Below, one piece after another: positions 17,332 through 24,559 of a DNA stretch of 64,000 bases. The notes under the pieces are model-generated. The model worked only from the letters and a program-made list of their open reading frames with translations. It had not been told where the DNA came from and did no database searches. The DNA is from Alphaproteobacteria bacterium. GTDB taxonomy: Bacteria; Pseudomonadota; Alphaproteobacteria; Sphingomonadales; Sphingomonadaceae. The translations under genes and the position numbers were made by a program. The stretch is taken from NCBI GenBank assembly GCA_019232625.1, contig JAFANP010000035.1:201512-265511 (forward strand). Reading direction: 5' to 3'. Numbering within the stretch: the stretch's first letter is position 1; each line of letters begins with the position of its first letter.

Positions 17332-18072
17332 ATGTCGGGATCGCTGCCGGTGCCGGAGGAGAGCGGCCGCGAGGCGGTGGTGCTTTATGCGCTGACGGGG
17401 GCGGCGGGCGGCCTTGTCGAGGCGGCGCTCGCGCGGCTCCCCGAAAGCGAGCGGGCGCAGGCGGCGCGGTTCCGCTGGCCCGAGGACCGGCGCGATTTTG
17501 CCCTCGCCCACCTGCTGCTGCGGCATTGCCTCGAGCGCTCCACGGGGCGCCGGAAGGTCTCGTTGGCCGTCGGCGAGTTCGGCAAGCCGGACCTGGAGCC
17601 GGCGCACGGCGACCCTCCGCTTCGCTTCAACATCAGCCACGCCCGCGGCTGCGTCGCCTGCGCCCTGGTGCGCGGCGGCGAGATCGGCGTCGACGTCGAG
17701 GATGCGGCGCAGGCCGGCCCCCGCCACGAGGTCGCCGAGAGCGTCTTTTCGGACGAGGAGCGCCGCCTCCTCGCCGGGCTGGACGAGGCCCGGCGGCGCG
17801 AGGCGTTCGTCGCGATGTGGACGATGAAGGAAGCGGTGATCAAGGCGGACGGCCGCGGCCTCGGCATGAAGCTGCAGGGCTTCAGCGTCGATCCGGACCG
17901 CTGCCGGCTGCGCTTCGAGGGCGAAGGGGAGGCGAGCGGCTGGCGCCTCGCCCGGCATGACGTCGAGACTTTCAGGCTCGCCGTCGCGTTGAAGGGCGCG
18001 CGCCTCCCCGAGCATGTGCTCTGGGAGCGGGTGGAATTGGCGGGATTGCTGGACCGGCGCGGTCGGCGATGA
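17332..18072 (+). CDS. 4'-phosphopantetheinyl transferase (Sfp type)
   Basis: 246 residues. The family motifs are all present: KPDLEP and FNISHARGCVACAL, the metal-binding GVDVEDA, and MWTMKEAVIKADGRGLGMKL (the WxxKEAxxK motif). Sfp-type enzymes transfer phosphopantetheine from CoA to the serine of carrier proteins. In the same direction 4 kb upstream is an ACP gene, so this enzyme probably activates that carrier. It lies 53 bases after the hydrolase and a palindromic repeat follows, which suggests the operon ends here. No polyketide or NRPS gene is in the window. Confidence 0.92.
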   Translation: MSGSLPVPEESGREAVVLYALTGAAGGLVEAALARLPESERAQAARFRWPEDRRDFALAHLLLRHCLERSTGRRKVSLAVGEFGKPDLEPAHGDPPLRFNISHARGCVACALVRGGEIGVDVEDAAQAGPRHEVAESVFSDEERRLLAGLDEARRREAFVAMWTMKEAVIKADGRGLGMKLQGFSVDPDRCRLRFEGEGEASGWRLARHDVETFRLAVALKGARLPEHVLWERVELAGLLDRRGRR

Positions 18073-18085
18073 GGTTCGCCCACTT

Positions 18086-18170
18086 CCGTTCGGGCCGAGC
18101 CTGTCGAAGCCCCTTCCTTCTGCCTTGCGAAAAGGGAAGGAAAGCCCTTCGACAGGCTCAGGGCGAACGG
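18086..18170. repeat. Palindromic repeat (GAGCCTGTCGAAGCCC type), copy 1
   Basis: Arms CCGTTCGGGCCGAGCCTGTC...CCTTCCTT and AAGGAAAGCCCTTCGACAGG...GCGAACGG face each other around a GCCTTGCGAAAAGGG centre. A diverged copy lies at 51461-51577. It marks the end of the peptide operon. The rest of 18171-18351 shows no gene. Confidence 0.8.
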
Positions 18171-18351
18171 TGCGGGCGATCCGATCCAATCCCTCATCGC
18201 TTTAGTGGGCCTCGCCCATCCCCGACGATCGTGCAGCCGTAGGCAGGCCGCGGCGCGGCTCTCGGCGAGACGGGCGCCGCGGCGAAGGCCGGCCGCGGGT
18301 TGACCCGCCGGAGGGCGCCTGCCACGGAAATGGCTGCGAGGTGGAAAGAGA

Positions 18352-19230
18352 ATGGGCGAGGGCGATCCCGTCATGAGCAGGTCAACGCCCCCCGTCGTCC
18401 CCGGGACCGGGGCCGGCAAGCTGTGGCGCGAGGCGAAGGGCTTCTTCTGGCTGATCGCGGCCGTGCTCGCCTTCCACAGCTTCGTCGCCAAGCCCTTCTA
18501 CATACCGTCGGAATCAATGATGCCGGGGCTCATCAAGGGCGACCGGCTGATCGTCACCAAATTCCCCTACGGCTGGTCCTGGGTGTCGCTGTCCCTGCCG
18601 TTCGTTCCCGAAATGCCCGGCCGGGTGTTCGGGCGGACGCCGCGGCGCGGCGATATCGTCATCCTCACCCCGGCGGGGCGGCGGTCCGAGGACTGGATCA
18701 AGCGAGTCATCGGGCTTCCGGGCGATATTGTCGCGGTGCGAGACGGCCAGGTGATCCTGAACGGCCGTCCGGTCCCGCGGGAGGCCGCGCCTCCGGCGCT
18801 GCTTCCGATCGACGCCAATCTCGGCTGCGCCGGGAACGGCCCCTCCGCTCGGACGGTCCAGATCCGCGGCAAGCCTTTCTGCCGGCTGCCCGTCTTCCGC
18901 GAGACGCTGCCGGATGGGCGGAGCTACGACACGCTCGATACGGCAAGCGGGTCGCCGGGGGACGATTTCGCGCCGGTCCGGGTGCCGGCCGGGCGGGTCT
19001 TCCTGATGGGAGACAATCGCGACAACAGCCTCGACAGCCGTTTCGGCGGCGAGGTCGGCGGCCTCGGCGGGCCGGTGCCGCTCGAGAATGTCGGCGGCCG
19101 GGCCGAGTTCATCACCTTCTCGCTCGACGGCAGCGCGAGCCTGCTCAATCCCGTCTCCTGGTTCAGGTCCCTCCGCCACGGCCGCGCCGGGACGAGCCTT
19201 CACCCTCGCCAGGCCGCGCCGGCGCGCTGA
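18352..19230 (+). CDS. lepB: Signal peptidase I
   Basis: 292 residues. After an N-terminal membrane helix (FFWLIAAVLAFHSFVAK) comes FYIPSESMMPGL with catalytic Ser55, and DWIKRVIGLPGD with the general base Lys117. Box E is FLMGDNRDNSLDSRF. It removes signal peptides from exported proteins on the periplasmic face. The start at 18352 has a GGAAAGAG site; an in-frame ATG at 18373 is the alternative. It is not beside rnc or era as the housekeeping lepB usually is, so it may be an extra copy. It lies next to several exported proteases and the peptide export operon. Confidence 0.93.
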   Translation: MGEGDPVMSRSTPPVVPGTGAGKLWREAKGFFWLIAAVLAFHSFVAKPFYIPSESMMPGLIKGDRLIVTKFPYGWSWVSLSLPFVPEMPGRVFGRTPRRGDIVILTPAGRRSEDWIKRVIGLPGDIVAVRDGQVILNGRPVPREAAPPALLPIDANLGCAGNGPSARTVQIRGKPFCRLPVFRETLPDGRSYDTLDTASGSPGDDFAPVRVPAGRVFLMGDNRDNSLDSRFGGEVGGLGGPVPLENVGGRAEFITFSLDGSASLLNPVSWFRSLRHGRAGTSLHPRQAAPAR

Positions 19231-19276
19231 CCGGGCGCGCGGCGCGCACCCGGCAGCACTCCAGGAAACCGGCGCT

Positions 19277-21130
19277 TCAGAGAAGGCCGGCGGCGCGCAG
19301 CTGCATCTGCCGCAGGAGCAAGGCCTGGTAGATGGCCGGGTTGGCATAAAGCCAGGCCATGAGCTGCTGCTGCTGCAGCCACGGCGAGGGCGCCGCCTGC
19401 GGAGGAATCTGGCTCGCTATCCCGCCCGCCGCGGCGCCGGTCGAGGCCCCCGTCGAGGCGACCGGCGCGGGGGCGGCCGCGGCCGCGCCTTCGCCGGCCG
19501 GCTGCCCGACCGGCAGTCCCGACGCGGTCGGCACGCCCGCTCCGCCGCGCAGTGGGTCGGCGACGGCGGGCGTCGCCGAGCTGCGCAGCACCTCCCACAA
19601 CGCGGCGAGCCGCTGCTGGCGCGGCCGCCCCCGCAGCTCCGGATGGTGGGCGAGCAGCAGCGCCACCAGACCGGTGACGTGGGGCGTCGCCATCGATGTG
19701 CCGTCCCACGCGGCATAGCCGCCCGGCACCGTCGAGACGATCGCCACGCCGGGGCCGCTCAGCCGCACCTGCGGCCCGAAGCAGCTGAACTTTGCGGCGA
19801 ACAGGCCCTCCGGGCCGACGCCGCCCGGCCCGACGGTGAGGGCATGATAGCTGTCCGGCGGGAACTGGCCGGCCTGACCTATCGCCGCGACGGTGATCGC
19901 TTCCGGCAGGATCCCGGGGAACTGCACCGGGCCGGACGAATTGCCGGCGGCGACGATGCAGGCGATGCCGCTCTCCGCCGCCGCCCGGAGCTTCTGCGCG
20001 ACGAGTTCGGAAGGCTGGTCGCTGCCGAGGCTCATGTTGACGACGTCGACCTCCTTCTCGATCGCCATGTCGAGCGCCTCGATCAGGTCGCTGAAGCGGC
20101 CGCCGGGGAACACCTTGAAGGCGTGGATCTCGGCGGCCGGCGCGAAGCCGGTGATGCCGGCCTGGACGTTGCTGCGCGCCCCGATGATTCCGGCGCAGTG
20201 GGTGCCGTGCGACATTTCGTCGTTGGTCCAGCCCTTGCCCCCGTCGTCGGTGACGAGGTCCGCGCCGTCGACCACGTGACGGAGCTGCGGGTGGCTGTTG
20301 TCGCAGCCCGAGTCGATGATCGCTACCTTGATCCCCTTGCCGCGCTCGGCCTCGGTGATCCGCTCCAGCCCCATCAGCCGCTGCCCCCAGCCGACCATCC
20401 CCTTCTTGGGAAAGCCTTCGAACGTGTCCGACAGCGCCTTGAGCTCGACGAGGTTCGGCGTGCCTTCGTTGAACTGGGGCCGCATGATGAAGCGGTCCCA
20501 GAAATTCGCGGCGGGCTTCACGTAGACCGCGCGGATGGAATCCACCCCGCCCCCCGCAACGGTGACGGTGGCGAGGCCGGCGGCGTCGGTCTTGCCCTGA
20601 GCGGGAAAGGCCTGGCCGTAGACGGTGACGGCGGCGTTCGGGATCCCCTTGCCCTTGGCGTCGACCGCCTTGACCGTGACCTCCACGCTGACCCCGGTCG
20701 CGACCGGCAGGGCCGCCTGCGCGTCCAGCATTGAGAAGCTCGGCAGCTCCTCGTGATGGTGCAACAGGTCGTCATGCTCGACGATGACGTCCGGCGGAGC
20801 GTTGGCGCGCAGCGTCTCGCCTTTTTCCAGCGGCATCTCGGCGACGAGGATCTCGTGGGCCGGGCCTCCGGCGCTCATCAGGCCGAAGGTGCGGGATTTC
20901 AGCCGCCGCAGCACGTTGACGCCGTCCATCCCCTCCAGCGTCGATTGCAGCCCGTCCGTCGACATGGGGCGGAACTGGCCCGCGATCCCGGCGCGGGGGG
21001 CGATCAGATATCGGCGCGGCCTCGGGGCGACGACCGCGGGGCCGTCGGCGGGCGCCGCCGCGGCCGGGGGCGGCGTCGAGGGTTCGGGGGATTCGTTCGC
21101 ACCGTGCTTGCCGTCTCTCTTGCTGGCCAT
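19277..21130 (-). CDS. S8 family serine peptidase (subtilase)
   Basis: 617 residues from ATG 21130, which has an AGAGAGGG ribosome site. Order: a Pro/Ala-rich N-terminus, a propeptide-like part (LVAEMPLEKGETLRANAPPDVIVEHDD, quoted in part as MPLEKGETLR), and a carboxypeptidase-regulatory/Ig-like insert (GIPNAAVTVYGQAF...GKTDAAG) at about residues 145-200. Then comes the peptidase domain with Asp273 (IIDSGCDNSHP), His308 (SHGTHCAGI), oxyanion Asn (AAGNSSG) and Ser479 (DGTSMATPH). The tail is Ala/Gly/Pro-rich and ends with a Gln/Leu/Met-rich helix (LMAWLYANPAIYQALLLRQM). No Sec signal peptide is visible. Upstream lie a propeptide-like small protein and a repeat protein on the same strand, possibly its inhibitor and substrate. 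Confidence 0.93.
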   Translation of the reverse strand: MASKRDGKHGANESPEPSTPPPAAAAPADGPAVVAPRPRRYLIAPRAGIAGQFRPMSTDGLQSTLEGMDGVNVLRRLKSRTFGLMSAGGPAHEILVAEMPLEKGETLRANAPPDVIVEHDDLLHHHEELPSFSMLDAQAALPVATGVSVEVTVKAVDAKGKGIPNAAVTVYGQAFPAQGKTDAAGLATVTVAGGGVDSIRAVYVKPAANFWDRFIMRPQFNEGTPNLVELKALSDTFEGFPKKGMVGWGQRLMGLERITEAERGKGIKVAIIDSGCDNSHPQLRHVVDGADLVTDDGGKGWTNDEMSHGTHCAGIIGARSNVQAGITGFAPAAEIHAFKVFPGGRFSDLIEALDMAIEKEVDVVNMSLGSDQPSELVAQKLRAAAESGIACIVAAGNSSGPVQFPGILPEAITVAAIGQAGQFPPDSYHALTVGPGGVGPEGLFAAKFSCFGPQVRLSGPGVAIVSTVPGGYAAWDGTSMATPHVTGLVALLLAHHPELRGRPRQQRLAALWEVLRSSATPAVADPLRGGAGVPTASGLPVGQPAGEGAAAAAPAPVASTGASTGAAAGGIASQIPPQAAPSPWLQQQQLMAWLYANPAIYQALLLRQMQLRAAGLL

Positions 21131-21216
21131 GATTTTCCCTCTCTCGCGTAGCCGGCGGCGCGCGGCCGTCTCGGCATGGTGCTCCGAAAGGGTCCGGCGC
21201 GGCCGCGCCGCCGCCT

Positions 21217-21450
21217 TCAGAGCTTCAGTGGTGAGTCCGGTTCGATGATGAGCTGGCTCCCGAACTGCCGGTTGAGCTGGTTGAAGGCCTCCTTCGAGAG
21301 CTCCACCACCACCAGGCTTCCCGACTTCCCCGACACGAGCGCCGCGTCGGGGCGGCTTAGGACGACCTGGCGGAACTGCGCGAGCGGATCCCCTCCTCGC
21401 GATGCGCCGCGGGCGCCTACGACATATCGGTCGCGTTGATTGCTGCTCAT
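21217..21450 (-). CDS. Small protein resembling a stand-alone subtilase propeptide/inhibitor
   Basis: 77 residues, start preceded by GGAG. The second half (SGSLVVVELSKEAFNQLNRQ, then LIIEPDSPLKL) has the pattern of subtilase propeptides and I9-type inhibitors: a beta strand, a helix and a strand ending in an acidic stretch. A similar pattern (ILVAEMPLEKGETLR, VIVEHDD) occurs in the N-terminal part of the adjacent subtilase. It lies 86 bases upstream of that gene on the same strand. I infer a separate chaperone or inhibitor for the protease that controls when it becomes active. No signal peptide is seen, as with the protease. Confidence 0.6.
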   Translation of the reverse strand: MSSNQRDRYVVGARGASRGGDPLAQFRQVVLSRPDAALVSGKSGSLVVVELSKEAFNQLNRQFGSQLIIEPDSPLKL

Positions 21451-21577
21451 CTATGTGCTCCGGCTGTGACCGCGCATTGTCCCAGATAGAGCGTGCCGTT
21501 CGCAAGAGCGGCAGGCGGCCGGGACAAGGCCGGCGAAGGGCGGCCCGAGACCGGACCGCCCCCGCCCCCCGGCGGCC

Positions 21578-22849
21578 CTACATCCCCGGATACGCCCAGA
21601 TCTGCGGGGCGGCGCTGAACGGGATGAACTGGCGTCCGAGCTGGCCGGCCAGGCCTCCGATCTGCTGGCCGAGCTGACGGTTGCCGGCGAGCCCTCCGAT
21701 CATTCCGCCCGCGATGGGCGCGACGCTTCCGAGCAGGTTCCCGAAGAAGCCCTGCGGCGCCAGCTCGGGCGGCAGCTGCGGCGCCGCCTGGAAGGGCAGG
21801 AAGCGGGCGAAATGCCCGGCCGCGCTGCCGATCTGCTGGCCCATCTGCGGGTGGCCGGCCATCTGGCCGATGGCGCCCCCGGCGATCGGGGCGACCTGGC
21901 TAAGCAGGTTGCCGAAGAAGCCCTGCGGCGCGAGCTCGGGCGGCAGCTGCGGCGCGGCCTGGAACGGCAGGAAGCGGCCGAGCTGGCCGGCGACGCTGCC
22001 GATCTGCTGGCCGAGCTGGGGATGGCCGGCCAATTGGCCGATGGCGCTCCCCGCGATCGGCGCGACCTGGCCCAGCAGGTTGCCGAAGAAGCCCTGCGGC
22101 GCGAGCTCGGGCGGCAGCTGCGGCGCGGCCTCGAAGGGCAGGAAGCGGCCGAGCTGGCCCGCGACGCTGCCGATCTGCTGGCCGAGCTGCGGGTGGCCCG
22201 CGATCTGGCCGATGGCGCCGCCCGCGATGGGCGCGACCTGGCTCAGCAGATTGCCGAAGAAGCCCTGCGGCGCCAGTTCCGGCGGCAGCTGGGGCGCGGC
22301 GTCGAAGGGCAGGAAGCGGCCGAGATGGCCGGCGACGCTGCCGATCTGCTGGCCGAGCTGGGGATGGCCGGCGATCTGCCCGATGGCGCCGCCCGCGATG
22401 GGCGCCACCTGGCTCAGCAGATTGCCGAAAAAGCCTTGCGGCGCCAGCTCCGGCGGCAGCTGCGGCGCGGCCTCGAACGGCAGGAAGCGGCTGAAATGGC
22501 CGGCGACGTTGCCGATCTGCTGGCCGAGCTGGGGATGGCCGGCCATCTGGCCGATGGCGCCGCCCGCGATCGGCGCGACCTGGCTCAGCAGATTGCCGAA
22601 GAAGCCCTGCGGCGCGAGCTCCGGCGGCAGCTGCGGCGCGGCCTCGAAGGGGAGCATCCGCGCGGCCCGCCCCGCGAGCCCGCCCAGAGCGCCGCCCACC
22701 ATCGGCGCGCCGAACATTCCGCCGGCGACGGTGCCGGCTATGGGCGCGACCGAGCCGAGCAAATTGCCGAAAAAGCCCTGCGGCGAGAGAGTTCCGGCAT
22801 CTCCCCCTTGGCTATAGGGCGCGTAATAGCCTGGCACCTGCTGATACAT
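21578..22849 (-). CDS. Protein of seven 57-residue Gly/Ala/Pro-rich repeats
   Basis: 423 residues from ATG 22849, six bases after an AAGGAGG site (the ATG at 22855 touches that site, so it is less likely). After MYQQVPGYYAPYSQGG come seven near-identical units. Each reads ELAPQGFFGNLL, then QVAPIAGGAIGQ, then AGHPQLGQQIGSVAG, then RFLPFEAAPQLPP with small changes. In DNA the period is exactly 171 bases (landmarks at 21741, 21912, 22083, 22254, 22425, 22596 and 22767). Each unit pairs a short aromatic helix with a glycine-zipper-like segment, as in self-assembling or membrane-active proteins. I know no characterised relative. The two genes downstream are the small inhibitor-like protein and the subtilase. 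Confidence 0.8.
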   Translation of the reverse strand: MYQQVPGYYAPYSQGGDAGTLSPQGFFGNLLGSVAPIAGTVAGGMFGAPMVGGALGGLAGRAARMLPFEAAPQLPPELAPQGFFGNLLSQVAPIAGGAIGQMAGHPQLGQQIGNVAGHFSRFLPFEAAPQLPPELAPQGFFGNLLSQVAPIAGGAIGQIAGHPQLGQQIGSVAGHLGRFLPFDAAPQLPPELAPQGFFGNLLSQVAPIAGGAIGQIAGHPQLGQQIGSVAGQLGRFLPFEAAPQLPPELAPQGFFGNLLGQVAPIAGSAIGQLAGHPQLGQQIGSVAGQLGRFLPFQAAPQLPPELAPQGFFGNLLSQVAPIAGGAIGQMAGHPQMGQQIGSAAGHFARFLPFQAAPQLPPELAPQGFFGNLLGSVAPIAGGMIGGLAGNRQLGQQIGGLAGQLGRQFIPFSAAPQIWAYPGM

Positions 22850-22968
22850 CTTCATCCTCCTTGCTTTTAATTATTGGACCACGAGTGAATATTTAAGACA
22901 CGCGCTAATAATCACGCACCTGAGATGCGTGTTTTTAAAGTATCTACTAAAACATGATCCCCGGCTGC

Positions 22969-23087
22969 GACTCGCCGAGTCGTTTTGAAATTACTCCTGA
23001 GTCGCGCATGAGTCAATCTCGCGACGATAGAGTCAACCGCCAAGGCTTAGAGCATGACAATACTGCTACTTCGTGGAACGAAGACTC
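22969..23087. promoter_or_regulatory. Cluster of six GANTC sites in an AT-richer intergenic region
   Basis: GANTC, the CcrM methylation site of alphaproteobacteria, occurs at 22969, 22977, 22999, 23010, 23030 and 23083, six times in 119 bases. Two of them form the palindrome CGACTCGCCGAGTCG. The stretch 22850-23232 is clearly lower in GC than its surroundings and carries no gene that I can support. It lies upstream of the repeat-protein/subtilase genes, so it probably includes their promoter. Confidence 0.5.
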
Positions 23088-23232
23088 TAAGAAATGGATC
23101 AAAATATGGATCAATTAGGGGCAGTTGAAAAAACCGCCTCGTCATATGCGGATGCAGGGGGTATGATCATGCCTGTTTCCGCGCGCCAGTTGCGGGATCC
23201 GGGCGGGGCCTGGAGCCCGCCGGAGCGCCGAA

Positions 23233-23574
23233 CTAGCGAAGCGGGGAGCGCGGCTCCGTACGGCGGGCGAAGGCGGAGAGGAGGAGCCAGCCCACCGCCC
23301 AGGCCGCCATCATCGCCGCGGTTCCGGTCGCGAGCGGCGTCAGCAGAGTCACCGTGTCGGGCCCGGCCCCGACGAGCTGGCGCGCGGCAAGGGCGACCGC
23401 CGCCCCGGCGGCGAGCTCGGTCAGGAGCAGCTCCCGCCGTCCCGCCGCCTCGCGGCGCTCGAGCGCGGCCGCCTGGAGCGACAGAAGGGTCCGGCCGACG
23501 AACGCGTCGTCCGGCGCCCGCTCCGGGAGGGCGAGCCGGCGGGCCAGCCGTTCGATCCGCGGGTCAGCTTCCAT
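23233..23574 (-). CDS. Small membrane protein, putative anti-sigma factor
   Basis: 113 residues from ATG 23574, overlapping the sigma-factor stop by 11 bases. The first 50 residues are charged and helical (MEADPRIERLARRLALPERA, then DDAFVGRTLLSLQAAALERREAAGRR). Two hydrophobic segments follow (LLLTELAAGAAVALAARQLVG and TGTAAMMAAWAVGWLLL). A short cytoplasmic helix plus membrane spans, translationally coupled to an ECF sigma factor, is the usual layout of an anti-sigma factor. There is no recognisable zinc-binding ZAS motif, so the role is inferred from position. Confidence 0.65.
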   Translation of the reverse strand: MEADPRIERLARRLALPERAPDDAFVGRTLLSLQAAALERREAAGRRELLLTELAAGAAVALAARQLVGAGPDTVTLLTPLATGTAAMMAAWAVGWLLLSAFARRTEPRSPLR

Positions 23575-24118
23575 GCGGTTGCTCCTCATTCTCGTCGCCA
23601 AGCAGCTCCAGCAGCCGGCGGGTGCCGCGGGCGACGCGGCTCTTCAGCGTCCCGAGCGGAGTCCCGAGGATCGTCGCCGCCTCCCCGTGCGAATGGCCGA
23701 GGACGAGGCACAAGGTCACGGCGGCGCGGTCCCCGACCCGGAGGCGCGCCAAGGCGTCGCGGACGATCAGGTCCTCCTCGGCGCTCCCCGCCGCGACCGG
23801 CTCCGCGGCCTCGCCGCCGCCGGCGCCGCGCCATGCCGGGAGGCGCCGGCGGCGGCTCCGCGCGTCCATCAGGAACGTCGTCCAGGCAATGCGCAGCAGC
23901 CAGCCGCGATAGCGGCCGTGGCCGCCGAAGCTGCCCGCTTTCGTCCAGGCGGCGAGGAACGCCTCCTGCGCGAGGTCGTCGGCATGGGAGGCGGACGGGG
24001 CGAGGCGCATCAGGAAGCCGCGGACGGTGCGCTCGTGCCGGCGCACGAGGATGGTGAAGGCGGCTTCGTCTCCCCGTGCGGCCGCCGCGGCCAGCGTCTC
24101 ATCGTCCTCCTCCCCCAG
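23564..24118 (-). CDS. ECF-type RNA polymerase sigma factor
   Basis: The region 2 signature is DDLAQEAFLAAWTKAGSF with RGWLLRIAWTTFLMDARS. Region 4 is DALARLRVGDRAAVTLCLVLGHSHGEAATIL followed by GTPLGTLKSRVARGTRRLLELL (quoted in parts). The first ATG/GTG/TTG in frame is a GTG at 24046, but sigma region 2.1 clearly continues upstream (ETLAAAARGDEAAFTILV) to an in-frame stop at 24139. No standard start codon lies in that stretch. A CTG at 24118 follows GGGGAGG at good spacing and would give 184 residues, so I use it provisionally. It sits between a DUF6249-like gene and a putative anti-sigma gene in one minus-strand operon. Its signal is unknown. Confidence 0.82.
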   Translation of the reverse strand: MGEEDDETLAAAAARGDEAAFTILVRRHERTVRGFLMRLAPSASHADDLAQEAFLAAWTKAGSFGGHGRYRGWLLRIAWTTFLMDARSRRRRLPAWRGAGGGEAAEPVAAGSAEEDLIVRDALARLRVGDRAAVTLCLVLGHSHGEAATILGTPLGTLKSRVARGTRRLLELLGDENEEQPHGS

Positions 24119-24119
24119 C

Positions 24120-24524
24120 TCAGCCTCCCCGCCTCGTCAGCAGCGAGCGCCACCAGATGACGGCGCCGATGAGGGCGGGGAAGACGGCCGCCGCGGCGGC
24201 GCTTCGGAAGGCCTCGCCGCCGCCGCGTATCGCCGCCGCCGCGACCACCGCGGCGGCGATCGCCATCAGCACCAGGCCGGTCGTCTGGCTGCGCCGCCGC
24301 GGCCGGTCCTTGAGCCGCTCGAACAGCTCGCCGGCGATGGGCGAGCCGGCGCGGATCGCCTCCTGGAGGGTGCGATGGTCCTCGCTGTCGTGGCGCAGCC
24401 GCATGAAGTGAAAGGCGGCGATGAACAGGCCCGCCACGGCGAAGGCGATCAGAAGCTCCCGGTCCAGTGTCTCTCTCCCCGACGTCGCGGCGCTCGGCAC
24501 ATAGAGGATGCCGCCCATCCGCAT
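24120..24524 (-). CDS. DUF6249-like small membrane protein in the sigma-factor operon
   Basis: 134 residues from ATG 24524 (or 24518). A first membrane helix (LLIAFAVAGLFIAAFHFMRL) is followed by the charged segment DHRTLQEAIRAGSPIAGELFERL. That pattern, with a G-x-P-I/L-x-x-E-L core, is typical of DUF6249 proteins found beside ECF sigma factors in sphingomonads and xanthomonads. Two more hydrophobic segments (GLVLMAIAAAVVAAAAI and AAAAAVFPALIGAVIWW) complete it. It overlaps the probable sigma start region. A sensing or anchoring role with the sigma factor is an inference. Confidence 0.65.
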   Translation of the reverse strand: MRMGGILYVPSAATSGRETLDRELLIAFAVAGLFIAAFHFMRLRHDSEDHRTLQEAIRAGSPIAGELFERLKDRPRRRSQTTGLVLMAIAAAVVAAAAIRGGGEAFRSAAAAAVFPALIGAVIWWRSLLTRRGG

Positions 24525-24559
24525 CCTGGATGAATCCGGGCCGGCGCGACAGGGCGATT

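Noticed and set aside
21681-22870. The 171-bp repeats as a CRISPR array or as plus-strand repeat genes
   Set aside because: Units are contiguous without variable spacers, and the minus-strand frame has a proper ribosome site and a protein-level repeat. The plus-strand frames are shadows.
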